Positions 33,942 through 43,342 of a DNA stretch of 64,000 bases are shown one piece after another. The DNA comes from JAMQPK01 sp963762055 (GTDB lineage Bacteria; Acidobacteriota; Vicinamibacteria; Vicinamibacterales; JAMQPK01), in assembly GCA_963762055.1 (NCBI GenBank), contig CAVXJF010000009.1, forward strand, positions 124,001 to 188,000, read 5' to 3'. The notes beneath the pieces were generated by a model. It saw only the letters and a program-made list of their open reading frames with translations, ran no database searches and had not been told where the DNA came from. A program made the translations under genes and the position numbers. Within the stretch, counting starts at the first letter, position 1. Every line of letters starts with the position of its first letter.

Positions 33942-33948
33942 CGCGACC

Positions 33949-35228
33949 TCACACTTCGGCTGACCAGCTGTCGACGAGCACCGGTTTCAGCCGAAGAAAT
34001 GTCTGACTCAGCGATTCGAGGCCTTCGCTGCACCAACGCGTCTGTCTGGTGCGCGGCGTGTGCCATGAATGCCGCGGCACGCCACAGGTACAGCGGAACG
34101 AACAGTGCCGGCCAGGTGCTCGATGCTGGACCGTCCCTCGCCGCGCGGCGGCAGCGAAGGCATACACGGTCTTCACCCAGAGCTCATCGTCGGAGCGCAA
34201 TTCCGACAGACGAGACTTCCTCGACGATGCGCGCGAGCAGTCTCGTGTCCAGCACCTCCTCGAGCAGCGGATGGATTTCACTGATGTCGTGCCGCGCTTG
34301 TCCGGCCAGGCTCTCGTAGTCCCACGTTTGCGCATCGGGTGCCTCCCCGGCGTCGAGTCCCCCACGTGGGCAAGGGCGCGATACCGTTGGACGCCGTCCA
34401 GAACGAGGCATGTGCACGAAGACTCTCGATCAACGGCGAGGAACGACCTGCTGAACCGCTTCACGGAGCGTGGTGCGCGCGCCGGCGACGGCGGATGCGG
34501 GCCGCCATATCTGACCGAGTGGCAGACCCCTGGGCGACGGCCTCGGTGCGCAGCCGCAGGTCGATGCGCAAACCTGGCCACCTCATGCTCCCAGATATCC
34601 CGTTCGAGACAATGAGAGGCAAAACGTCCGGAGCACGAGAACTCGGCTCCGAGCGGCTCATCGAGCGCGACCCCGTAGAGAGCACGCACCAGCGGGCGCA
34701 CCAGCTGGGTGACGAGCACGCCATCGCGCGGATGCCGCCGATGGCAGGGCGCGAGGAACTCGACTTCGGAACGCGCGATCGGCGAAATGAGCTCGGTGAC
34801 ACGCTCGGCGCTCATCGCAGGACCGGCCGGATCGACGACGACCAGCACTTTGGCCTGCGTCAGCTCCGACGGCGGCAAACACAGTGCGGAGCGCCGTAAG
34901 CTTTCCCGGCAGCCCGTGAAAGGGCGCCACCACGCGATGAAGCGTCCGGAGTGAATGCGACGTGAATAGCGTGTCGGCCTCGGTCAAGCGATGCAGAACG
35001 GATGAGCTCGGGAGTCCCATCGGTCGAGCCGCCATCGGAATTGATCATGACGGTGCGCAGCCGCGGAAAATCGCGCGCGAAGGACACGTGCACGGCGCGT
35101 ACGACGTCGGCGACCGTCGCGGCGTTGTTCAGCGTCGGCAGTCCTACGAGGATATCGACCTGCCCGACAGCAATCAGCTGACGGAGCAACGCATCGGAAA
35201 GCGACGCTTGTCTGATCCACGGCGTCAA
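33949..35228 (-). pseudogene. GT-A-fold glycosyltransferase (GT81/GT2-like), several frameshifts
   Basis: Conserved pieces are spread over all frames. The first is VDILVGLPTLNNAATVADVV and INSDGGSTDGTPELIR (34860-35228). HGLPGKLTALRTVFAAV follows (34658-35035), then EFLAPCHRRHPRDGVLVTQL and LDEPLGAEFSCSGRFASHCL (33949-34878). These match glucosylglycerate-type glycosyltransferases that use nucleotide sugars, with the GT-A metal site and the helical C-terminus. At least four indels interrupt it. It begins 45 bases after the treS stop, so it belongs to the same operon and may make a compatible solute. Confidence 0.65.
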
Positions 35229-35273
35229 CTGGCGGCTGCGCGCGAATGCGACCGTTCGCGCCGCGAGACCTCG

Positions 35274-36955
35274 CTAAATCCAGCGCAGCCGAAACCAGTA
35301 GAAGTCATAGGGACCCATCATCATGACGTACGGGTCACGTCCGATGCGCGGAAAGATGCTTCCACCGAACATTTCGATCGGGATCGCACCGGCCAGGCTG
35401 GAAAGATCCAGTTCGACGACCTGCGCAGTCCCCGCAAGATTGTTGACGACCAGCGCCGTCTCGCGTCCGAGCGTCCGCGTGAACGCCAGCACGCGGTGGT
35501 TCGCGGGCGTGAGGACGTCGAATCGACCCGCGGCCGAAGACCCGTGTGGAGCGCCGCACCTCGATAAGACGCCGCGTCCAGTTCAGCAGCGATGCCGGGT
35601 TCCGCTGCTGCGACTCGACATTGACGGCCTGATACCCGAACACGGGGTCAGAAATGAGTGGCAAAATCAGCCGCTCTGGATCTGTCTGTCGAAAAGTCGG
35701 CATTGACGCCTCCGCTCCACTGCATCGGCGTCCGCACGCTGTTCCGATCGCCCAGAAACACGTTGTCGCCCATGCCGATCTCGTCCCCGTAATACAGGAT
35801 GGGGCTTCCCGGCAGAGACATGAGGAGGCCGCACATCAGCTCGATGCGGCGCCGGTCACCTTCCATGAGCGGCGCAAGGCGCCGGCGGATGCCGAGGTTG
35901 ATCCGCGCTTGCGGATCCTGCGCGTATTCATCCCACATGTACTCGCGCTCGATATCCGTCACCATCTCAAGCGTCAGCTCGTCGTGGTTGCGCAGGAACG
36001 TGCCCCACTGGCAGGACGTCGGGAATAGCCGGCGTCCGTTCGATGATGTCGACCAGCGGCTTGCGATCTTCCAGCCGGAGCGCCATGAACATGCGCGGCA
36101 TGACGGGAAAGTGAAACGACATGTGGAATTCGTCGCCCGAACCGAAATAGGGGCGGACGTCCTCGGGCCACATGTTGGCCTCGGCCAGCAGCACCTTGCC
36201 GGTGTAATGCTCGTCGACGCGGGCACGCAGCTCTTTGAGGACCGCATGCGTTTCCGGCAGATTTTCGCAGGATGTCCCCTCGCGCTCGATGAGGTACGGC
36301 ACGGCATCCACCCGAAACCCGTCCACGCCGAGGTCGAGCCAGAACTTCATGACCTTCCAGATTTCTTCACGAACGGCTGGGATTGTCGTAGTTCAGATCC
36401 GGCTGATGGCTGAAAAAGCGGTGCCAGTAATAGGCCTTCGAGACGGTATCCCAGGCCCAGTTCGAGTGCTCCGTATCGAGAAAGATGATCCGAACCCCGC
36501 GATACCGCTCGTCGGTGTCGCTCCATACGTACCAATCGCGGCGGGGATTATCGCGGGAGCTGCGCGCTTCGACGAAACCACGGGTGTTGATCCGAGGTGT
36601 GGTTCAGGACGAGCTCGACGACCACTCGCAAGACCGCGCCGATGCGCCGCGCTGAGGAATGACGCGAGAACTCCTCCAGCGTCCCGTAACTCGGATGGAT
36701 GTTTATATAATCCGAAATGTCATACCCATCGTCACGGAACGGCGATGGATACATCGGCTGAATCCATAGGCAGTTTACGCCCAACGACTCGAGGTAATCG
36801 AGCTTCGAGGTGAGCCCGACGAAGTCACCGATGCCGTCGCCGTTTCCGTCGGCGAAGGACTTCACATGGAGCTGGTAGAAGACGGCGTCTTTGTACCACA
36901 ATGGGTCCGCGGCGTTGGCAATAGAGCATTGTGATTCAGCGGAAGCACGGCCCAC
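35274..36955 (-). pseudogene. treS: Trehalose synthase / maltose glucosyltransferase-type amylase, several frameshifts
   Basis: Pieces in several frames give a full-length GH13 enzyme of about 560 residues that interconverts maltose and trehalose. The N-terminus has DPLWYKDAVFYQLHVKSF, DGIGDFVGLTSKLDYLESLG and VVELVLNHTSDQHPWF. The middle has FWLDLGVDGFRVDAVPYLIE (catalytic Asp region), VLLAEANMWPEDVRPYFG (Glu) and GTFLRNHDELTLEMVTDIER (Asp). The C-terminal beta domain is ALVVNNLAGTAQVVELDL. Several single-base indels, some compensating, break it. It is the first gene of the four-gene operon. Confidence 0.82.
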
Positions 36956-37044
36956 GCCACTGCGATCCGCGAGACAGGCGATCTCCTTCTATCCGTAGGT
37001 TAGCGTGAAAACCGGCTGTTGAGCAGTGGCTAACGGGAGAATCC

Positions 37045-37332
37045 ATGGACACGGACGATCCAAAGCGTCCCGGAAGCAGTCACCCACGACCCGGCGGCAG
37101 AAATCCGTTCGTCTCCTATGGCTGGCTGAGCGTGTACTATCGCGAAGCGGCGGCGGGTGCGGGGTTTCACGCGAAAGACTCGACCGAGCGCTGGCAACTT
37201 CTTCGCGATCGTGTTCTGTGCGCACCTCCCAAGGACGACGGCATCCGTCAGCGGGCGCTCGATGCCATTCCCGAAGACCTGCGTTCACCGGTGCTCGACT
37301 GGCTTCAAGCACGGGAGGCCAGCGGAACCTAA
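37045..37332 (+). CDS. Small soluble protein of unknown function
   Basis: A 95-residue protein with no signal or membrane segment. It contains NPFVSYGWLSVYYREAAAGA and a mixed charged C-terminus. GGGAGA lies eight bases before the ATG at 37045. No family was recognised. It is divergent from treS and convergent with the M23 peptidase gene, with a clear hairpin after it. Confidence 0.55.
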   Translation: MDTDDPKRPGSSHPRPGGRNPFVSYGWLSVYYREAAAGAGFHAKDSTERWQLLRDRVLCAPPKDDGIRQRALDAIPEDLRSPVLDWLQAREASGT

Positions 37333-37397
37333 AGAGCGCCGGTCGAGAAAGACCTATGAGAGCCGAGGCTGACGCCCCCGAAACTGTCTCGAATCGA

Positions 37398-37436
37398 CGT
37401 GGGGCGCGTCCCGCGCGAGCGGAACAGCGCCCCACG
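37398..37436. terminator. 10-bp stem hairpin between convergent genes
   Basis: CGTGGGGCGC at 37398-37407 pairs perfectly with GCGCCCCACG at 37427-37436 across a 19-base loop. It lies between the small gene ending at 37332 and the peptidase ending at 37442. Confidence 0.55.
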
Positions 37437-37441
37437 CGCGG

Positions 37442-39073
37442 TCACTTCCGCCACATCGCGGCGAACACATGATTGCTGACCGCGCCGTCGTAGCCGGCGA
37501 TGGTCCGCGTCAGCATCTTGGCTGCCCGTGCCGCTTCGTATTCGCTCTGGTACTTCGCAGCAGTGAGGTCGTGCCGCGCGGTCCAGTTGGGAGACGGCGC
37601 CTTCGCGAAGACCGCCGACATCCAGTTCTTACCTTCGTGCTTGTAGACGTTGAGGTAGACCGGATACCGGCCGGCCTCGACCTGATCGAGGACCATCGCC
37701 TGGTACTCGTTCTCCGGAATCTGAGACTTCATCAGCCAGCCGGCCACCGGCTCCTTTCGATAGAGGACGGTGTACTGACGGGAGTTCCCTGCCGACACGA
37801 CCGAGACATTGACCGGCGAGAGTCCCTCTTTCTTGGCAAGCTCGAGCGTGTCGTCGTGCTCCGACGTGGACATGCCGTGCCGCATGCGATATGCGCCGGC
37901 CACCTTCTTGAAGACGACGGCGTAGCGGGTACCCTGGCGCGACGAGCAGCTCTCGACGAACACCGGCGCGAGCCCGTCCCCCTTTGCCTTGTCGACACGC
38001 TGCTGCAGCTCGGCGCTCGACTGGCCGAAGTAGCCGCGGAAGTCGCCGTCGGCGGGGCGCCACGCCATGTTGTAGAACACATCTCCCGCGACGCTATAAC
38101 AATCGAGCACGACCGGCATGAAGCCCGAGTTCGCCAGGTGCGTCCACATGCGCTGCATCAGGCGATCGTCGAATCCGTGCCGCGCGTATTCGGGAGACAG
38201 CCGCGTCGGCGGCCAGAACACGGTGTCCCCTTTCGGAATGGTCTGACCCGAGAAGCTCGTCCACTTGTCGATATCGACCGTACCGCTCGTGTACGGCTGC
38301 GCCAGCCCGCGTCTGAACGTCATCGGCACGCCGACCCAATCGTCGTTGTTCGACGCGAAGTTGGGTCCTTTCTTCGCCACGTGGACGTGGATGTGCGGAC
38401 CCTTTGACTCGCCACTGTTGCCAACACGGCCGAGAAAATCGCCGGCGCGCACACGGACGCGCTGCGCCGCCGGAACGTTGCCGCGCATGTCCAGACCGAG
38501 CTCGTTTTCAGGAGGCGTGCCGCCGCCGGCGATTGCCGGAAGCAGTGTCGCGTTGTTCGGGCAGAGCGCCGACGGAATCGATCCGGGTTGCGCATGCGCA
38601 TACAGTGCCAGCGTTCCGTCGTCGTGCAGGATGAACACGCTGTTGCCGCCGCCGCCGATCCGGCCCGCGCGCCTTTCCGGATGGAGCCAGAGCTCTTTGT
38701 CTTCGTCGTCGCCCGAGATGAACGGCCGCGGATTTTCGGGCGCGTTCCGCCAGCACGCGACAATCGTTCCATCACGCATCGCATAAAACGGCTTGCCGTA
38801 GATGACGCGATTGGCGTTCTTCGGCTGCCCCGGCGCTTCGGTGACGCCGTCCTTCAGGCTCGACCATTTGTCGTCGTCTGTCAGCCTTTTCATCGAGATG
38901 TCATAGCCGAACTTCTGCGACGCCGACTGGGCGTGATCGAACGTATAAGCGCGCTCGAGGGCTTGTAAGTCGTCGGCGAGGAGCGGTAGATCGTATGTCT
39001 GTGCCGCAATTCCTGCCGGACGAACCAGCAGCGCACCCGCGAACATCGCCGCAACTGCTAAGAAAGATTTCAT
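37442..39073 (-). CDS. Secreted M23-type peptidase domain protein with BTRD1-like repeats
   Basis: A 543-residue protein with a signal peptide (to about residue 24). An M23 fold with GNSVFILHDDGTLALYAH (His160) and GPHIHVHVAKK (His227, His229) forms the lysostaphin-type zinc site, though the usual N-terminal HxxxD is unclear. From about residue 290 there are three or four repeats of the kind YRMRHGMSTSEHDDTLELAK and YPVYLNVYKHEGKNW, which match bacterial tandem repeat domain 1. AGGAGG lies seven bases before the start. It may cut peptidoglycan or a surface protein. It follows the secreted protein gene by 38 bases. Confidence 0.8.
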   Translation of the reverse strand: MKSFLAVAAMFAGALLVRPAGIAAQTYDLPLLADDLQALERAYTFDHAQSASQKFGYDISMKRLTDDDKWSSLKDGVTEAPGQPKNANRVIYGKPFYAMRDGTIVACWRNAPENPRPFISGDDEDKELWLHPERRAGRIGGGGNSVFILHDDGTLALYAHAQPGSIPSALCPNNATLLPAIAGGGTPPENELGLDMRGNVPAAQRVRVRAGDFLGRVGNSGESKGPHIHVHVAKKGPNFASNNDDWVGVPMTFRRGLAQPYTSGTVDIDKWTSFSGQTIPKGDTVFWPPTRLSPEYARHGFDDRLMQRMWTHLANSGFMPVVLDCYSVAGDVFYNMAWRPADGDFRGYFGQSSAELQQRVDKAKGDGLAPVFVESCSSRQGTRYAVVFKKVAGAYRMRHGMSTSEHDDTLELAKKEGLSPVNVSVVSAGNSRQYTVLYRKEPVAGWLMKSQIPENEYQAMVLDQVEAGRYPVYLNVYKHEGKNWMSAVFAKAPSPNWTARHDLTAAKYQSEYEAARAAKMLTRTIAGYDGAVSNHVFAAMWRK

Positions 39074-39111
39074 GACGTCCTCCTGTCAGATGGAAAGGGA
39101 TGGAGATCAAA

Positions 39112-39966
39112 TCAGCGAGGAGGCAGCTGAAACGTGGACTGCGCCGAACGAACCAGCGAGTCGGCCGCATCCAGATGTTCACCGCCCACCGTGCAGGCCG
39201 CATAGGCGTCCGCGAAGCGCCCAAGCTTCGCCTGCGAAAGGCAACCGGACACCAGCCGGATCGCCTGGTAGAGATTGGTGAGCGCGGCATCTTCGAGCGC
39301 ACGAACCGAGGGTTCGCGATCCTTAAGCGGATGGACCGAGCGGCGCCTTACCACCTCGGCACGAAGCTGAGGGAATAGAGCGGCGACGTTTTTACCCAAC
39401 TGTTCGATCGCTACAATGGAATGGCTGCGCAGCCGGCCGTCGAGGAGCGACGGTTTGACGGTCATGAACTCGCTCGCGACGATGTGCGCCCAGTCGATGT
39501 GGTCCTGGAAATACGTCAGTCCGCCGGGAGCGACACAGTAGTCGCAAAACGGCCAGCCGCCCTCGTCGTTAATCCACGAAAACCCGTAGTGGGTGCTGAT
39601 CTCCATGTAGCTTCCGCCGACCACGTGCGGAAAGCTCTGACTGTCGTCCGAATATTCGATGCCAAGCGACTCCGAACATCCCGGCCTCCCAAGCCACACC
39701 CGCACATCCTTGTTGAAATTGTCGGAGCCGATGTTGTTGCCGTAAGTGTTGACCCAACGGTAGTAGCTCGGGTCGTAGAAGAGGATGCCGCATGCCCATG
39801 CGGGCGGGATGAGCTTCGTATAGCCGTCGCTGACGTCGCCCTCGTTGAAGGTGTCCAAGTTCTCGTCGAAGTACCACACGCGATAGTCGGCCATGGCATG
39901 TGCAGTGGATGAAAACCCCGCAACGACGGTCAGAACCAGCAGGCAGACGCGAATGAATGAAGACAT
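39112..39966 (-). CDS. Secreted protein of unknown function in the ECF-CHAT cluster
   Basis: A 284-residue protein with a signal peptide (to about STAHA). The mature part has an aromatic-rich N-terminal half (VWYFDENLDTFNEGDVSDGY, YFQDHIDWAHIV) and a helical C-terminal half with many charged residues. Four or more cysteines could form disulfides. No family is recognised. AAGGAGG precedes the ATG. It lies between the CHAT protease and the M23 protein and is a natural candidate substrate or partner, though only the position supports this. Confidence 0.65.
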   Translation of the reverse strand: MSSFIRVCLLVLTVVAGFSSTAHAMADYRVWYFDENLDTFNEGDVSDGYTKLIPPAWACGILFYDPSYYRWVNTYGNNIGSDNFNKDVRVWLGRPGCSESLGIEYSDDSQSFPHVVGGSYMEISTHYGFSWINDEGGWPFCDYCVAPGGLTYFQDHIDWAHIVASEFMTVKPSLLDGRLRSHSIVAIEQLGKNVAALFPQLRAEVVRRRSVHPLKDREPSVRALEDAALTNLYQAIRLVSGCLSQAKLGRFADAYAACTVGGEHLDAADSLVRSAQSTFQLPPR

Positions 39967-40035
39967 GACGTTCCTCCTTGCACGTGTACCCGCCCGGGAT
40001 ATCCGGACCGACGGCCGTGCTCTGCAGGATGAACG

Positions 40036-41691
40036 TCAGCGGAGGGAGGATCTCCTCACTCTTGTGAAGAAAAGCGCAGTCAGGAGGACGGCAACGGCAA
40101 GGAAAACCCACATCAGAAGCCCGCGATCGATCAACGGACGGGCCACATTGGCCGCAAACGGCCTGGCCGCGCCGTCGCCGAGCAGAATGAGGCTGCCCCA
40201 GGCATCGGCCGGCCGGCCCCGGGCGATGGCGTCTCGTTTGGCACGCGCCAGCGCTTCCGAGAGAGACGCGCCCTCGGCGAGATGCTTGTAAAAAGCGTCG
40301 AACAGCTCGGCTCCGTCTTCGTCGCGGATTCGCCATCGCGTGCCGACAACCGCCCGCGCGCCGGCCTGAAAAAACGCCCGTGCGAGACTCAGCACACCTT
40401 CGCCGCTCATCGTCGCGCCGGACGCCGTCTCACACGCCGACAGGATGACGATGCGGCCACGCAGGTCGAGGTGCTGGATTTCGCGCGCCTGCAAGAGGCC
40501 GTCTTCACCTTCGCCGCCGGCCGACAGCAGCACCGCCGACCGTTCAGGGCGGACCTCGTCGCTCACGGCATGGGCCGCGAAATGAAGCAGCGCGTACTGC
40601 TGCGGATCGCGTGCCTTCAACTCGGCTTCCGAGGCCTCACGCCCAACCAGGGCATCAACCGAATCGAGATGCCGCTCGATGGCCCGGCTCTCGCGTCTTG
40701 CGTGAGGCAGACGTCCGAGGCGTAACCCCTCATGAAACGGCGCACTGCGCGTCGCCGCGTCGGCGCCTGCAGACTGGACGGCTTCCGGATCCGCAAACAC
40801 GAGCGCGTTTCTCCGGGCGGGCTGTGACTCGTGTTTACGCCATTGCAGCCACAGCGTCGCGGATGGTGCGACCACAACTTCGTAGCGCGCCGCGAGTGGG
40901 GGCGCATCGATGGCCGACCGCAGCGTTTCGAGCGGCAGATGTTGCAGCGGACCGTCAGGAATGACGATCAGCCGCCGGATACCAGAAGGAAGCCGTTCAA
41001 GGGCACCAGCGAACACGTCGTTGTACAAACGTGCAGCAGCGGCATTGGGGACGCCGCCATCCTGTGCGAGCAGTCCGGTGAACACTGGGACGATGGGAGC
41101 AAGATGGGCGCGATCGGGAATGCGATAAATGCTCCGGCCGGCAGAGGTCAGGACCAGCAGCCACGATCCGCCGCCGAAGTCCCCTTCGTAGGTCTCCCAG
41201 ATGCCCACCTGAAACGACAGCAGCGCTTCGTCTTTTCCGAGCGCCGATTGGAGCGCGTCGAGTGTGGCGAACGCCGGCCGGGCGGTGTTGGCTCGCAGCG
41301 TCACCGCGATCTGCCGCTCGGCCTCGCGCTCGCGAGATTCAAGATCGCCGAGCGTGGCCAGCCCCGACCGCCTGACTTCGGGGGGCAACGTCGGATCCAT
41401 GAGCGTTCGCTGCAACCGTGCGATGTCGGTGAGCAGCGAGCGGCGGGTCGTCACCGCAGGAAGCGCCGGGTCCGGACGCAGCCGCGACCGATTCAACGCG
41501 TCGAGCAACGAGCGCGCGCGCATGCGCTCGGTGATCGAGAACGCCACTTCGAGATCCGCGTCGGCCTTCGTCTCCAGCAGGCGCCCCGAGAGCCAGTAGG
41601 TACTCGAGCGTCCAGTTCGAGAACTGCACCGCGCTGCTCTCGCCGTCGTCCTGCAGGCTTCTGAGCGTCTCGATTGCATCGATGGCCGCAA
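40036..41691 (-). CDS. CHAT caspase-like protease domain, C-terminal part of a frameshifted gene
   Basis: This frame continues the TPR protein below from about 41597. CHAT marks are LLVLTSAGRSIYRIP, LPHARRESRAIERHLDS, ALLHFAAHAVSDEV (catalytic His) and IVILSACETASGATMSGEGV (catalytic Cys), with the typical DEDGAELFDAFYKHLAEGAS after them. The last residues (LLMWVFLAVAVLLTALFF) are a transmembrane helix followed by arginines, so the protease is anchored by its tail. The open frame extends to 41691, but the homologous part starts near 41597, where an extra A breaks the gene. Full length would be about 940 residues. Confidence 0.8.
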   Translation of the reverse strand: MRPSMQSRRSEACRTTARAARCSSRTGRSSTYWLSGRLLETKADADLEVAFSITERMRARSLLDALNRSRLRPDPALPAVTTRRSLLTDIARLQRTLMDPTLPPEVRRSGLATLGDLESREREAERQIAVTLRANTARPAFATLDALQSALGKDEALLSFQVGIWETYEGDFGGGSWLLVLTSAGRSIYRIPDRAHLAPIVPVFTGLLAQDGGVPNAAAARLYNDVFAGALERLPSGIRRLIVIPDGPLQHLPLETLRSAIDAPPLAARYEVVVAPSATLWLQWRKHESQPARRNALVFADPEAVQSAGADAATRSAPFHEGLRLGRLPHARRESRAIERHLDSVDALVGREASEAELKARDPQQYALLHFAAHAVSDEVRPERSAVLLSAGGEGEDGLLQAREIQHLDLRGRIVILSACETASGATMSGEGVLSLARAFFQAGARAVVGTRWRIRDEDGAELFDAFYKHLAEGASLSEALARAKRDAIARGRPADAWGSLILLGDGAARPFAANVARPLIDRGLLMWVFLAVAVLLTALFFTRVRRSSLR

Positions 41692-42853
41692 CCGAATCGC
41701 GTATCGCTTCGTCGCGAGGCTTCGACTGCCACGCGAACTGCATGTGGCGGCTCGCGTTGTATGCGTCCACTACCGGGAGGTTGGCGCGTTCCGTGGCGCG
41801 CAATGCGCGCACTTCCGCGGCACGGGCCTTCGCCGGGTCGTTGGACTGGAGGATCGATGCCTGGAGCCAGGCGCATGCAGCTTCGTCGACAGGCAGTCTC
41901 AGCGTACTGGCGAGCTCGACGCAGCCTTCGAGATGGCGAAGTGCGGCGGTGCGGTGCGCGGGATCGTTTGCCATCAATGCGGCGAGCGTTCGACGCGTCT
42001 TGAGGAGGACCTGCTGATTCTGGACGACATCTGCGAGTGCCAGCGTCTGTTCCGCGAGTTCCCGCAGGCGCTGCCGCGCGCCCGCCGTGGGCAACAGGCT
42101 TTCCTTGAGCGACCAGGTGTTGAGAAGGTTGTATTGAGCAACCGCCCGCGTCTGCAGATCACCTTCACGAGCGGCCAGCGCATCGAGGTTCTTGAACAGG
42201 TCGAGCGCTTCGTCGTGGCGCCCCATGCGAAACGCGACCAACCCCAGCCCTGTCAGGCACAGGCGCTGCTGGCGATAGGGACCGACCGGAAACAACCCAC
42301 GCTCGGCCTGCTTCAGGAGTCGGTACGCCACCCCGAGATCGCCCCCGCGATCCTGGATGTGCGAGGCCTGCACGATCGACACTTGCGCCTTCAGGGCGGG
42401 ATCGCTGATGGAGCTCGAAAGTTCCGTGATACGGTCCATCTGCGCGTCGGCTTCATCGATGCGTCCCTTCAGTGCCAGGAAATTCCGCAGGCTGCTTCTC
42501 GCCAGGAATTCTCCTTCCACATGGCCCGCGATCTTGAAACCCTCGGCCACCCGTTTGTACTGCGCCTCGGCCGCATCCGGCTGAAGGTCGCGCAGCACGT
42601 GACCGTACGCGAGCTTCAGCCAGAGATTGTCCGGAGTGCCGCCGATGAGCTCCTCGACGACCCGTTTGCCGTCCGCCCAGTGCCCCGGCTGCTGCGCCAC
42701 CGTGTAGAAGCAGTAGGCAGATTCGTACTCCTGCGGCTTCGCTTGAAACTGCCGGCGGCATGCCTCGAACGGATCGGCAGGCGCAGCGACAGCCACGGGG
42801 ACGAACGCCACTACCGCCAGCGCCGCCGGCAACCAGCGGACGCAACGGATCAT
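41339..42853 (-). CDS. TPR-rich N-terminal part of the CHAT protease gene
   Basis: The first ATG at 42853 gives MIRCVRWLPAALAVVAFVPV, a signal peptide. Then about 400 residues of TPR-like helices follow (KLAYGHVLRDLQPDAAEAQY, FRMGRHDEALDLFKNLDALA, RHMQFAWQSKPRDEAIRD). The homologous frame ends near 41597, after FSNWTLEYLL; the next residues of CHAT-protein type (LSGRLLETKADADLEVAF) are in the next frame. An extra A near 41597 (not clearly in a homopolymer) restores the join. The start overlaps the stop of the preceding gene by four bases. Confidence 0.78.
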   Translation of the reverse strand: MIRCVRWLPAALAVVAFVPVAVAAPADPFEACRRQFQAKPQEYESAYCFYTVAQQPGHWADGKRVVEELIGGTPDNLWLKLAYGHVLRDLQPDAAEAQYKRVAEGFKIAGHVEGEFLARSSLRNFLALKGRIDEADAQMDRITELSSSISDPALKAQVSIVQASHIQDRGGDLGVAYRLLKQAERGLFPVGPYRQQRLCLTGLGLVAFRMGRHDEALDLFKNLDALAAREGDLQTRAVAQYNLLNTWSLKESLLPTAGARQRLRELAEQTLALADVVQNQQVLLKTRRTLAALMANDPAHRTAALRHLEGCVELASTLRLPVDEAACAWLQASILQSNDPAKARAAEVRALRATERANLPVVDAYNASRHMQFAWQSKPRDEAIRDSVAAIDAIETLRSLQDDGESSAVQFSNWTLEYLLALGAPAGDEGRRGSRSGVLDHRAHARALVARRVESVAAASGPGASCGDDPPLAAHRHRTVAANAHGSDVAPRSQAVGAGHARRS

Positions 42854-43308
42854 CGGCCGCCCGGTATCCCCGATGGATCAAAGCTGCACGTCGGCCTGAT
42901 TTCAGCGGTAAGGTTGTCGATCACCTCGACGCTGGCAATAGCGCGCCGGCGCAATGCAAAATCCAGAGGGCTCGAGTCCACGACTTGCGCGTGGGCCCTG
43001 AACACGCCTGGGCCGGGGATGCGCATCGTCGTTGATTGGCCAGCCAGCAGAACGGCGTCGTGACTGCCGACCAGCGCGCCGGCAGCATCGAACGCGCGGA
43101 GCGCGACCCTTGCGGGTAAGCCACCAGGTTTGTCATCGACTGTGACGTGAAACACCGCGTCCTCATTCTCATTCACCGTAAAGAGGCTCGTATTCATGAA
43201 CTGCAGGCGAAAGACAACTTGTGCCACCAGTACCGCGCCTGCTCCCGCCATCATTCCGACGATCAGACATCCAGCGACGATGGTTTTGGTCCCGCTCAGC
43301 TTCTGCAT
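42850..43308 (-). CDS. Membrane-anchored beta-sandwich protein of unknown function
   Basis: A 152-residue protein. The N-terminal helix (VAGCLIVGMMAGAGAVLVAQ) anchors or secretes it; the rest is beta-rich (FHVTVDDKPGGLPARVALRA, SVEVIDNLTAEIRPT). Its end overlaps the start of the TPR-CHAT gene by four bases, so they are translated together. GGAGGAGTC precedes the ATG at 43308. Similar small proteins of this shape lie beside CHAT genes in Acidobacteria, but I know of no function. Confidence 0.7.
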   Translation of the reverse strand: MQKLSGTKTIVAGCLIVGMMAGAGAVLVAQVVFRLQFMNTSLFTVNENEDAVFHVTVDDKPGGLPARVALRAFDAAGALVGSHDAVLLAGQSTTMRIPGPGVFRAHAQVVDSSPLDFALRRRAIASVEVIDNLTAEIRPTCSFDPSGIPGGR

Positions 43309-43342
43309 GACTCCTCCTAAGATGCAACGCATCCGATGTGAC

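Noticed and set aside
40036..42853. Programmed ribosomal frameshift in the TPR-CHAT gene
   Set aside because: No slippery heptamer or downstream structure was seen at the shift, and other genes in the window show similar single-base breaks that look like assembly error.
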